From the NCBI GenBank assembly GCA_963169595.1, contig CAUJFM010000378.1, forward strand, positions 1-10,377: 10,377 nt of DNA. The letters run 5' to 3'. Source of the DNA: Bacteroidota bacterium (GTDB lineage Bacteria; Bacteroidota; Bacteroidia; Flavobacteriales_F; PHOS-HE28). A program made the translations under genes and the position numbers. Below, one piece after another: positions 1 through 7,285 of the stretch (position 1 is the stretch's first letter; each line of letters begins with the position of its first letter). The notes below the pieces were generated by a model. The model saw nothing but the letters and a program-made list of their open reading frames with translations, was not told the DNA's origin and searched no databases.

Positions 1-1
1 G

Positions 2-1594
2 GAGGCCTGGACCGTGGGCAATGCGCAGGAGGCCAACGGCGGCGGATTCTTCCCGGTGCCCGACCGTCCCACGGGCAACCGGTTCCTGATGGCCAACGAC
101 GATGCCGCGCCCTGCAACTGTGCCATGGGCGAGGTGGCCCTGACCAGCCCGGTCATCGACCTGACCGGTCGCGCGGGCATGGCCTTGCAGCTCCGGGTGT
201 TCCACGAACAGACGCTGGGTGCGGGCCCGGCCTTCCTCGACGCGTTCGATGGCACCGAGTGGCAGGTCTTGCTGGAGATCCCCGCTGTGGAAGGCGAATG
301 GCAGGACCTTTTCCTGGACCTGAGCGCCTATGACGGGAACCCGGGCTTCCGGTTCCGGTTCCGCTGGAGCGACGGCAATGCCTGGTCGAGCGGGATCGCG
401 ATCGATGACATCTGCCTCATGGACCGCCTGCCCTCCGACCTGTCCATCCTTCAGCTCTTCACGCACGACCCCGGTCGCAGCGCGTTCGACAGCAGCGTGC
501 GGAGCCTTCGCTACCGCACACTGCCCGCAGAGCAGGCCGACAGTGTCACGGCTGCGGTGGAAGTGATGAACCAGGGTCAGTTACCGATCGCCGCCTTCGA
601 CCTGGCACTCACCCTGACCCAGGCGGCCGGCACCGTGCAGGCGGACCTCATCGGCCTCAGCGCGCTTGCCCCCGGCGAACGGAGGCTGGTGGTGCTGCCC
701 ACATTGCCGTTGACCGCGGAAGTGGGGCCGGTGGACCTGACCGTGCAGGCCACGGTGTCCGGCACCGATGGCGACCTCACTGACAACACGGCCACGGCGA
801 CCTTCACCCTGACGGGCGATGGCTGGGCCAACGGATATGGGGAGATGGCCTGCGACGAGGGCGCCTTCGATGGTTCGCTCGGCGGCACGGACCCGTGGGT
901 GGTGGCCCAGCGCATGGAGATCGTGACACCAGGCAGCGTGGCCCAGGGCATCAGCGCGGTGATCGGTGGGGATGCGGCGGGCGGCCAGGTGGTGCGTGCC
1001 ATCCTGTTCGATCATGAACTGGCCTTCGTGGACACCTCGACGCGCCATACCCTGACCCCCGAGGACATCCAACGCGGCGTGAACGGTGAACCGCTCTTCC
1101 TGCCGCTGGCCTCGGCCCCCAGCCTGGAGCCAGGGGATTACTTCGTGGGCTTCCAACGCCTGGAGAACGAGGTCACCACTACGCTCTCCGTGGGCACCAG
1201 CGGCAATGGTCCCTTGGGGGCATCGGTCCTGCTCACCGGCACCACCTTCGTGGTGAACTATTTGGAGCGGACGCCGATGGTGCGTCTCCATCTTTCCGCA
1301 TTCGGGGTGGGCATGGAGGAAGGGACGATGGTGAAAACCTCCCCCTTGCACGTGTTCCCGAACCCGGTGGTGAACGATGTGGTGGTGACGCTCGACCTGG
1401 CGACGGGTGGTCCGGTGCGCATGGACCTTCAGGATGCGTCCGGTCGCCTTGCACAGTCCTTGTGGCAAGGCACCCTGCCCACGGGCGAACAGCGCTTCAC
1501 CCTTCCGCTGGAGCGGATACCGAACGGCATTTACCTGCTCACGGTGCGGACCGGAGCGAACATCCTTACACAGCGCATCATCGTGGCCCGGTGA
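2..1594 (+). CDS. T9SS-exported multidomain surface/secreted protein, 5' partial
   Basis: The frame is open to the left edge, so the N-terminus and any signal peptide lie outside the window; the GTG at 14 is an internal Val in a continuing frame (E-A-W-T-V). Numbered from that Val, residues 1 to about 150 form a MAM-like/jelly-roll domain ending in IDD (130-132). YxxxPxxQ follows (Y167, P171, Q174). Residues about 167-275 look like a CARDB-type beta-sandwich, with an acidic DGDLTDNTATATF segment. Residues about 278-428 form a third domain I cannot assign, ending in TPMVRLHL. Residues about 443-526 are a type A T9SS sorting domain, with VFPNPVVND at 447, then DASGRL, NGIYLLTVRTG and a terminal basic IIVAR. 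From the family, the sorting domain directs export across the outer membrane and is usually cleaved, often with attachment to surface lipopolysaccharide. Substrate and function are unknown; an adhesive role is only a guess. No catalytic motif is evident. Confidence 0.85.
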   Translation, partial: EAWTVGNAQEANGGGFFPVPDRPTGNRFLMANDDAAPCNCAMGEVALTSPVIDLTGRAGMALQLRVFHEQTLGAGPAFLDAFDGTEWQVLLEIPAVEGEWQDLFLDLSAYDGNPGFRFRFRWSDGNAWSSGIAIDDICLMDRLPSDLSILQLFTHDPGRSAFDSSVRSLRYRTLPAEQADSVTAAVEVMNQGQLPIAAFDLALTLTQAAGTVQADLIGLSALAPGERRLVVLPTLPLTAEVGPVDLTVQATVSGTDGDLTDNTATATFTLTGDGWANGYGEMACDEGAFDGSLGGTDPWVVAQRMEIVTPGSVAQGISAVIGGDAAGGQVVRAILFDHELAFVDTSTRHTLTPEDIQRGVNGEPLFLPLASAPSLEPGDYFVGFQRLENEVTTTLSVGTSGNGPLGASVLLTGTTFVVNYLERTPMVRLHLSAFGVGMEEGTMVKTSPLHVFPNPVVNDVVVTLDLATGGPVRMDLQDASGRLAQSLWQGTLPTGEQRFTLPLERIPNGIYLLTVRTGANILTQRIIVAR

Positions 1595-1705
1595 TGAACG
1601 GTTCACGCGCTGCCGTTCCCTGCTCCACGAGGCCCGTTCCCCGGCCGGACCATAGACCCAAGCAACGGTCCACGGATCAGGCCATGTCTAATGTCCGAGT
1701 CCTGT

Positions 1706-1713
1706 TAACTTCG
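1706..1713 (+). promoter_or_regulatory. Candidate Bacteroidota -7 element upstream of the second T9SS gene
   Basis: TAACTTCG matches the Bacteroidota -7 consensus TAnnTTTG at all but one specified position. It lies in a locally AT-richer stretch about 35 bases before the ATG at 1749, giving a plausible short leader. I see no clear TTTG/TTG -33 box at the expected distance. No Shine-Dalgarno sequence precedes the start, which is normal in this phylum. The assignment rests on the motif and its position only. Confidence 0.3.
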
Positions 1714-1748
1714 TGCCTCTCTGTTCTCTGAACTAAACCGATCATTCC

Positions 1749-3653
1749 ATGAGCATTCGTTACGCGCTGCTGGCATCCATCCTGATGGCCAGCACAACCA
1801 TGGCCCAGTGGGTGACCCACCCGGCCCGTCGTGATTTCCGCCCCGCACCCGCGCAGGCCGACAAGCAACCCGCCGCCCGCGAGGATGGCAACAACAACGA
1901 CCGCGCCGGTGGCGATGTGGTCTGGTCCGAGGACTTTGCCAACGGCCTGGACGGCAACAACGGTGTTGGTCCCTGGACGGTGAGCGGCGCCGGTGGCAAT
2001 ATCTGGAAGCGCACCACCACGGGTCCCGTGGGTGCTTACACCGCTGCCTCGGCCCGCATCGCCTCAACGACATGGCAGAACGGCTTCATGCTGTTCAACG
2101 GTGATTCGGCGAACTGCAGCTGGGTCGGCAACACCCCGACCGCCCTGCCCACCTTCACCAACTGGGATGGCTCCCTGGAGTCGCCCGTGCTCGACCTGAG
2201 CGCCACGCCCTACGTGGAGATCGAGTTCCAGCAGCGCCTGCGCTACTGCTGCGACAATCCGCCCCACTACCTGGAGGTGAGCACCGATGGTGGCGCCACC
2301 TGGCCGTCGCGCTTCCTCACCAGTTCTGGAGTGGCCGTGAACCAGCAGACTACTACAGAGACCCGCAAGTTCAACCTGACGGCCGCCATCGCCGCCAACC
2401 CGGCCAACGTGAAGATCCGCTTCCGCCACGATGGCGATCAGGGCACTTCGCACTACCACTGGCAGATCGATGACGTGCGCATCCTTGAGCTCTATGAGTA
2501 CGACATGCGCATGGTCTCCTCGGCTGTAACGACCTGGGACATCAACACCGCGATCAGCTACGACTCGATCCGCTACTCGGTCTACCCCTACAGCCAGCTC
2601 CGTCCCATCGGTCTCAACGCCACGATCCTCAACAACGGCTCGCTGGACCAGAACGATGTGGTGGTGAACTTCACCGTGGAGCGTCAGGGCGGCAGCGTGG
2701 TGCTTGACCAGGACCAGAACATTGGTACGGTGGCCGCTGGTGCGACCCAGACCGTGTTCGTGAACCCCGACTTCACGCCGCCCGCAGAGGCCGGCACCTA
2801 CAACGTGACCTACGGCGTGAGCACCTCTAACGACGATAACGTGCCCACGGACAACTCCGGCACCGGTTCCTTCGGTGTGAGCGAGTTCATCTACGCCCGT
2901 GATAATGGCACGATCAGCAGCTTTGAGGATGGCAACGGTGACGGTGGCACGCTCATCCTGGGCAACACGTTCTATGTGGCCAACTCCGTGGACCTGTACA
3001 GCGTGGCCGTTGCCCTGAACAATGGCTCCGAAGTGGGCGCCGTGATCGTGGGCGAGCTCCGCAACCCCAATGAGGCCGATTTCCCGGTGATCGCCACGAC
3101 ACCGGAGATCGAGATCACGTCCTCCATGCTGGGCGGTACGGGCAGCAGCAACTTCACGCAGCTGATCTTCGATTCGCCTATTACGCTTGAGGCCAACCTC
3201 GACTACATGATCACGGTGAACTGCTTTGGCAACATCCGGATCGGCCTGAACGGCACGAGCGAGGCCCAGACCTCCTTCATCTACTACGTGAGCCCCACCC
3301 AGGGTGAGGACTGGTTCTTCACGACCACCACGCCGATGGTGCGCATGAACTTCAACCCCACCGTGGGCATTGAGGATGCCGACCGCAGCAACGGTGCCGG
3401 CCTGGGCCAGAACATCCCGAACCCCGCCAACAACACCACCAGCATTCCCTATGAGCTGGAGGAATCCACCAACGTGGTGCTGGAGGTGCATGATGTGAGC
3501 GGCAAGCTGGTGATGCAGGTGAACGAGGGCCGTCGTGCCCCCGGCGCCTACCGCATCAACCTGCCCCTGGAGCAACTGAACGAGGGCCTGTACTTCTATA
3601 CCCTCCGCACCGACCGCAGCGCGCTCACCAAGCGCATGAGCGTGGTGCGCTAA
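1749..3653 (+). CDS. T9SS-exported multidomain protein (MAM-like, CARDB-like, unassigned domain, sorting domain)
   Basis: This 634-residue protein starts with a signal peptide (hydrophobic residues 5-17, likely cleavage after A19 in TMA|QW), so it enters the periplasm by Sec. A polar linker of about 35 residues precedes a MAM-like/jelly-roll domain from about 54 (VVWSEDF) to 250. That domain contains a vicinal Cys pair (RYCCDN), a STDGGATW strand-turn and a closing WQIDD (IDD 240-242). The YxxxPxxQ junction is Y276/P280/Q283, followed by a CARDB-like sandwich (to about 381) and an unassigned domain (382-535, ending TPMVRMNF). Residues about 549-634 are a T9SS type A sorting domain with NIPNPANN at 555, HDVSGKLV, GLYFYTLRTD and a basic SVVR end. 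The order of parts matches both flanking genes, so the three are probably paralogues. A strong terminator follows, so it is probably its own transcription unit. The molecular role is unknown; nothing indicates an enzyme. Confidence 0.9.
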   Translation: MSIRYALLASILMASTTMAQWVTHPARRDFRPAPAQADKQPAAREDGNNNDRAGGDVVWSEDFANGLDGNNGVGPWTVSGAGGNIWKRTTTGPVGAYTAASARIASTTWQNGFMLFNGDSANCSWVGNTPTALPTFTNWDGSLESPVLDLSATPYVEIEFQQRLRYCCDNPPHYLEVSTDGGATWPSRFLTSSGVAVNQQTTTETRKFNLTAAIAANPANVKIRFRHDGDQGTSHYHWQIDDVRILELYEYDMRMVSSAVTTWDINTAISYDSIRYSVYPYSQLRPIGLNATILNNGSLDQNDVVVNFTVERQGGSVVLDQDQNIGTVAAGATQTVFVNPDFTPPAEAGTYNVTYGVSTSNDDNVPTDNSGTGSFGVSEFIYARDNGTISSFEDGNGDGGTLILGNTFYVANSVDLYSVAVALNNGSEVGAVIVGELRNPNEADFPVIATTPEIEITSSMLGGTGSSNFTQLIFDSPITLEANLDYMITVNCFGNIRIGLNGTSEAQTSFIYYVSPTQGEDWFFTTTTPMVRMNFNPTVGIEDADRSNGAGLGQNIPNPANNTTSIPYELEESTNVVLEVHDVSGKLVMQVNEGRRAPGAYRINLPLEQLNEGLYFYTLRTDRSALTKRMSVVR

Positions 3654-3670
3654 GCGTTCCTGAACTCTTG

Positions 3671-3710
3671 GAAAGGGGATGTGGCAATGCCGCATCCCCT
3701 TTCTGCTTTT
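3671..3710 (+). terminator. Intrinsic terminator after the second T9SS gene
   Basis: A 15-base-pair stem (3671-3685 with 3689-3703) closes on a three-base AAT loop, with one G-U wobble. It is followed by a T-rich tail (TGCTTTT). It begins 17 bases after the stop codon at 3653. The stem and the U-tract support Rho-independent termination on the plus strand and separate this gene from the next. Confidence 0.85.
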
Positions 3711-3732
3711 ACTGGTCCATCCGAGCTGTAAC

Positions 3733-3740
3733 TATATTGC
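3733..3740 (+). promoter_or_regulatory. Weak candidate -7 element upstream of the third T9SS gene
   Basis: TATATTGC resembles the Bacteroidota -7 element TAnnTTTG but is one T short. It is in the AT-richest part of the gap between the terminator at 3671-3710 and the ATG at 3762. A promoter is needed here because a strong terminator lies just upstream, but the motif match is imperfect and no clear -33 box is visible. Confidence 0.25.
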
Positions 3741-3761
3741 AGCTACCTCACCCCTACGAAC

Positions 3762-5633
3762 ATGAACAGACACCTACCCTTGCTCGTACTTTCCCTGGGC
3801 CTGACCACCATGGCACAGGCGCAGGACCGCATCGCGGACCCCGGACACCGCGGAAAGACCGAGAAGCCCTCCAACGAACCACGCATTCCCGCCGGGCCTG
3901 CAATGCAGGGCGGAGCGCGTGTCGATCTCTGGAGCAACGACTTCTCCACTCCTGCTGATTGGGTCGTTGGCCATTCGGGCGCGACGAACATCGATTGGGC
4001 GATCGGCACCGGTCTCAGCTCGCAAGGCGGTTATCCGACACCGGCGATCCTGAGCACCACGGCCGACAACGGCTACGCCATGTACGACTCCGACGCCGGC
4101 AACAACACTTCAGGCAGCAACGAGTACGCGTACATGACGAACGCCACGCCCTTCAGCACGGCGGGCTATCCCAACGTCATCATCGAGTTCCAGACCCAGT
4201 ACCGGCGCTACAACAATGAGCAGACCTTCCTCATCGTAAGCACCACCAACACGGACTGGCCCACGAACCTCAACCCCGCCACCGACATTACCGGGCTGCC
4301 CAATGTGTTCCATGTGTTCGCCCCGGGCGAACTCACCCAAGGGGTCTCCCCGGGCAATCCCACCATCCGTCGCATCAACATCTCGGCCGTGGCGGGCGAC
4401 CAACCGCAGGTGTGGGTGCGGTTCCTCTTCGTCGGCATCTGGGGATACACCTGGTACGTGGATGATGTGGTGGTGCGCGAGCAGCCCGCCTATGAGCTGA
4501 TCATGGAGGACGGCTTCCTGTCCCAGACCGGTGATGGCGAGGAGTATGGCCGCATCCCGGCCTCCCAGCTGAACACCACCATGCGCGTGGGTGGGAGCTT
4601 CCTCAACTTCGGCTTCGAGGACATGACCGAAGTGGGTGTGACGCTGGAGGTGCGCGATGCGTCCACCAACCTGCAGTTCAGCGCGGCCACCAGCCCGACC
4701 GCACTGGCCGCCGGCACCTCCGCCACCATGGACCAGACCGTGAGCATTCCCACGCTGAGCGATGGCCTCTACACCGGCACCTTCGTGGCCAGCTCCGCCG
4801 AGACGACCAGTGAGGAGGACCAGGCCAACAACACCTACCTCCGCAACTTCGAGGTAACACCTCTGCGCTACTCGCTCGATGGCTTGGGCAATCATCCCGA
4901 TGGCTACGAGTCCACCACCTCCCTGGGCACCAACAGCTGGGAGGAGGACCCGGACGGGCTCATGATGTTCACCTACTATCCCATCCGGGAAACGATGACC
5001 GTTTACGGATTGGAGGTGGCCCTCGGATCGAGCACGGTGACCGGTGGGTTCCTCATCGCCAGCATGCACGACACGGCATCCGTGCTGGCCGACAATGTGG
5101 CCGACCTGCTGGGCGAGGGCCAGCCAACGGATATCACGGAGGAGGATATCGCCAACGGCAGCATCACCCTGCTCTTCGATGATCCGGTCCAGCTCTCTCC
5201 GGAAGGCTACTACGCCGGCATTTCCCTCTTCAGCAATACAGGTGCCGGGCACATCCGCGTGCTCGATGACCTCACCGTGCCCCAGCCCGCACTGGCCAGC
5301 CTGATCTACCTGCCCAGCGACAACACGGTCTACACGAACGGGAACGCCTTCGCCATACGCCTGCTCACCGACCCGAGCATCGGCATGGCCGAGACACGGA
5401 ACGACCTGGGCGTGGTGCTGTACCCCAACCCCAGCACGGGTGTGGTGACGGTGCGCTCGAAGGAGACCGGCAGCATGTCGGTGGAGGTGATCGATGCCAT
5501 GGGTCGCCTGGTGCACACCACGCGCACCGCTGGGAACGCCACGCTCGACCTGGGCCACGTGGAGCCTGGTGTCTACCTGGTGCGGCTGCGCAGCGCCAAG
5601 GGCACCAGCGTTCAGCGCCTCACGATCGAGTGA
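3762..5633 (+). CDS. T9SS-exported multidomain protein, third paralogue of the tandem set
   Basis: This 623-residue protein has a signal peptide (hydrophobic 5-17; likely cleavage after A20 in AQA|QD). A charged linker follows, then a MAM-like/jelly-roll domain from about 48 (VDLWSNDF) to 250 that ends in WYVDD (D234-D235). The YxxxPxxQ junction is Y262/P266/Q269. A CARDB-like sandwich extends to about 366 and includes an acidic EEDQANNTYLRNF segment. An unassigned domain covers about 368-536 and shares features with the other two genes: EEDIANG, LLFDDP, the LSPEGYYAGI turn and a closing FAIRLL strand. Residues about 545-623 are a T9SS type A sorting domain with VVLYPNPSTG at 551, IDAMGRLV and PGVYLVRLRS, ending QRLTIE. 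The start is supported by the signal peptide beginning directly at the ATG. The gene is bounded by terminators on both sides. It is expected at the cell surface or secreted; the ligand is unknown. Confidence 0.9.
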   Translation: MNRHLPLLVLSLGLTTMAQAQDRIADPGHRGKTEKPSNEPRIPAGPAMQGGARVDLWSNDFSTPADWVVGHSGATNIDWAIGTGLSSQGGYPTPAILSTTADNGYAMYDSDAGNNTSGSNEYAYMTNATPFSTAGYPNVIIEFQTQYRRYNNEQTFLIVSTTNTDWPTNLNPATDITGLPNVFHVFAPGELTQGVSPGNPTIRRINISAVAGDQPQVWVRFLFVGIWGYTWYVDDVVVREQPAYELIMEDGFLSQTGDGEEYGRIPASQLNTTMRVGGSFLNFGFEDMTEVGVTLEVRDASTNLQFSAATSPTALAAGTSATMDQTVSIPTLSDGLYTGTFVASSAETTSEEDQANNTYLRNFEVTPLRYSLDGLGNHPDGYESTTSLGTNSWEEDPDGLMMFTYYPIRETMTVYGLEVALGSSTVTGGFLIASMHDTASVLADNVADLLGEGQPTDITEEDIANGSITLLFDDPVQLSPEGYYAGISLFSNTGAGHIRVLDDLTVPQPALASLIYLPSDNTVYTNGNAFAIRLLTDPSIGMAETRNDLGVVLYPNPSTGVVTVRSKETGSMSVEVIDAMGRLVHTTRTAGNATLDLGHVEPGVYLVRLRSAKGTSVQRLTIE

Positions 5634-5645
5634 TCGCGAATGGAC

Positions 5646-5686
5646 AAAGCCCCCGCCGGTCATGATCGGCGGGGGCTTTTCTTTTT
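5646..5686 (+). terminator. Intrinsic terminator between convergent genes
   Basis: A 13-base-pair GC-rich stem (5646-5658 with 5667-5679) has an 8-base loop and is followed by TCTTTTT on the plus strand. It sits 12 bases after the stop of the third T9SS gene. The same hairpin lies 14 bases beyond the stop of the minus-strand ATPase gene, where its tail is the shorter TTTGTCC, so it may also end that transcript, less efficiently. Confidence 0.85.
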
Positions 5687-5700
5687 GGGAAGGCCTGACC

Positions 5701-6459
5701 TCAATGCCCAAGGGCCTTCTTCACCTGGCGCATCAGGGAGCTGGCGAAGATGAACTCGTTGAGCTCCTTGTTGTCGCTGGTGAGGAGGTCCTCCCGTCCG
5801 CCCTGCCACCATTTGCGGCCCTTGTGGATGAAGAGGATGTTCTCGCCCGTCTCCATCACCGAGTTCATGTCGTGCGTGATGACGATGGTGGTGGTGCCGA
5901 ACTCCTCGGTGATCTCCTTGATCAGGTCGTCGATCACGATGCTCGTCTGCGGGTCGAGGCCGCTGTTGGGCTCATCGCAGAACAGGTACTTCGGGTTCAT
6001 GGCGATGGCCCGCGCGATGCCCACGCGCTTCTGCATGCCACCGCTCAGCTCGGCCGGGAAGAGCCTGTCCTTGTCGACGATGTTCACCCGCTTCAGGCAG
6101 ACATGGGCGCGGTCCTCCATCTCGCTCTTGGACATGGACGCGAACATCCGCAAGGGGAACATCACGTTCTCCAGCACGGTGAGGCTGTCGAACAGGGCCG
6201 CACCTTGGAAGAGCATGCCGATCTCCTGACGCACACTGCGCTTCTCGTCATCGCTCATTTCGTGGAAGGAGCGCCCTTCGTAGAGCACCCGGCCTTCCTC
6301 GGGGCGGTGCAGGCCCACGATGCACTTGGCCAGCACGCTCTTACCGGAGCCGCTCTTGCCGATGATCTGGTTCACCTTGCCCCTCTGGAAAACAGCGTTG
6401 ATGTCGGTCAACACCTGGGTGTCGCCGAACCGCTTGCTGACGCCCACCACCTCGATCAT
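5701..6459 (-). CDS. mlaF: MlaF-type ABC transporter ATP-binding protein
   Basis: This 252-residue cytoplasmic ATPase should power lipid movement through the MlaE-type permease encoded immediately upstream. It shows a complete nucleotide-binding domain: Walker A GKSGSGKS (34-41), Q-loop Q85 (LFQGAALFDSLTV, a motif typical of the MlaF/Ttg2A group), signature LSGGMQKR (138-145), Walker B YLFCDEP (158-164), D-loop SGLDP (166-170) and H-loop H196 (VITHD). The length is normal for the family. The ATG at 6459 overlaps the permease stop codon by 4 bases (ATGA), which fixes the start and suggests translational coupling. In known Mla systems the ATPase-permease core works with a periplasmic MCE protein (MlaD); no such gene follows here. 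Substrate specificity (phospholipid import or export) cannot be read from the sequence. Confidence 0.93.
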   Translation of the reverse strand: MIEVVGVSKRFGDTQVLTDINAVFQRGKVNQIIGKSGSGKSVLAKCIVGLHRPEEGRVLYEGRSFHEMSDDEKRSVRQEIGMLFQGAALFDSLTVLENVMFPLRMFASMSKSEMEDRAHVCLKRVNIVDKDRLFPAELSGGMQKRVGIARAIAMNPKYLFCDEPNSGLDPQTSIVIDDLIKEITEEFGTTTIVITHDMNSVMETGENILFIHKGRKWWQGGREDLLTSDNKELNEFIFASSLMRQVKKALGH

Positions 6460-7196
6460 ATCAACAGGAGCTGGGTCAACGCGTAGTTGACGATGAGGAT
6501 GACCACGTTGCTGTAGACCACCGCGCGCGTGCTGCTGATGCCCACCTCGCGGGTGCCGCCCACGGTGTAGTAACCCTGGTAGGCCGATACGGTGGCGATG
6601 ATGAAGGCGAACACCACGGTCTTGATGAGGGCATAGGTGACGTGATAGGAGTTGAAGCCCATCTGGATGCCCTGCAGGTAATCGGCGGATTGCACGATGC
6701 CCGTGCCCACCCCGGCCGCATACCCCCCGAAGATGCTCAGGAACATGCTGATCATCACCAGGAAGGGGTTGAAGAGCATGGAGCCCAGGATCTTCGGCAG
6801 GATGAGGTAACCGGCGCTGTTCACCCCCATGATGTCCAGTGCGTCGATCTGCTCCTTCACCCGCATGGAGCCGATCTCGGCGGCGATGTTGGAACCCACC
6901 TTGCCGGCCAGGATCAAGGAGATGATGGTGGGGCTGAACTCCAGGATGGTGCTCTGCCGGGTGGCGAAGCCCACCACCCAGGCCTGGATCAGGGGGCTGT
7001 CGATGTTGGTCTTCGTCTGGATGGTGATCACCGCCCCCATGAAGACGCTGAGCAGCGAAACGATACCCAGGCTCTGGACGCCCAGGAGGTCCATCTCCTC
7101 CACGGTGCGCTTCCAATACAGTTTCAACTTCTCCGGTCGGCTGAACGTGTCGCGCAGCAGCAGCAGGTAACGGCCGATGTGGAAGAGGACCTTCAT
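6456..7196 (-). CDS. mlaE: MlaE-type ABC transporter permease
   Basis: This 246-residue inner-membrane protein of the MlaE family forms the membrane part of a phospholipid transporter with the downstream ATPase. Hydrophobic segments lie near 38-60, 84-98, 131-163, 186-212 and 225-246. An N-terminal amphipathic stretch (MKVLFHIGRYLLLL) resembles the interfacial helix of the family. The family signature AGKVGSNIAAEIGSM, continuing to RVKEQIDALDIMG, spans 97-124; it is the cytoplasmic coupling region that contacts the ATPase. The frame is open further upstream to 7436, but the ATG at 7196 is preferred because homology begins there, the length is normal, and the longer form would run across the divergent promoter region and the lipoprotein gene. 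It is the first gene of a two-gene minus-strand operon. Confidence 0.93.
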   Translation of the reverse strand: MKVLFHIGRYLLLLRDTFSRPEKLKLYWKRTVEEMDLLGVQSLGIVSLLSVFMGAVITIQTKTNIDSPLIQAWVVGFATRQSTILEFSPTIISLILAGKVGSNIAAEIGSMRVKEQIDALDIMGVNSAGYLILPKILGSMLFNPFLVMISMFLSIFGGYAAGVGTGIVQSADYLQGIQMGFNSYHVTYALIKTVVFAFIIATVSAYQGYYTVGGTREVGISSTRAVVYSNVVILIVNYALTQLLLI

Positions 7197-7210
7197 CCGG
7201 GTGGAGGCGA

Positions 7211-7218
7211 CGAAAATA
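7211..7218 (-). promoter_or_regulatory. Candidate -7 element for the mlaE-mlaF operon
   Basis: On the minus strand this reads TATTTTCG, one mismatch from TAnnTTTG, and ends 14 bases before the permease ATG. It is an AT-rich island in otherwise GC-rich DNA. Transcription would start within a few bases of the start codon, giving a very short leader. No clear -33 box is seen. Confidence 0.33.
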
Positions 7219-7267
7219 GGCCATCGGCGGCTGGCGCTGCGCGGTTCAGACCCACCACCGCCCTGGT

Positions 7268-7275
7268 TACCTTTG
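7268..7275 (+). promoter_or_regulatory. Candidate -7 element for the lipoprotein-sprT-manC-rnd cluster
   Basis: TACCTTTG is a perfect match to the Bacteroidota -7 consensus TAnnTTTG. It ends 10 bases before the ATG at 7286, so the transcript would be leaderless or nearly so. It is the only plausible plus-strand promoter in the 89-base divergent gap. A -33 TTG box at the usual spacing is not obvious. Confidence 0.45.
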
Positions 7276-7285
7276 CGAGCTACGC

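Noticed and set aside
1596..1618. Inverted repeat GAACGG/CCGTTC after the first T9SS gene as a terminator
   Set aside because: The stem is only 6 base pairs with an 11-base loop and no T-tract follows, so it is not convincing as an intrinsic terminator.
2064..3695. Long minus-strand open frame (543 codons) opposite the second T9SS gene
   Set aside because: Its translation is rich in His, Val, Gly and Arg with no recognisable motif. It is the mirror of a GC-rich coding gene that has a signal peptide and a sorting domain. Long antisense frames are expected from codon bias at this GC content.
4110..5711. Long minus-strand open frame (533 codons) opposite the third T9SS gene
   Set aside because: It has the same His/Gly/Val-rich composition and no domain, and it runs through the intrinsic terminator hairpin. 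It is a shadow frame.
5494..6486. Plus-strand open frame of 330 codons opposite mlaF
   Set aside because: It lies antisense to a complete ABC ATPase with all motifs, crosses the terminator and has no family signature.
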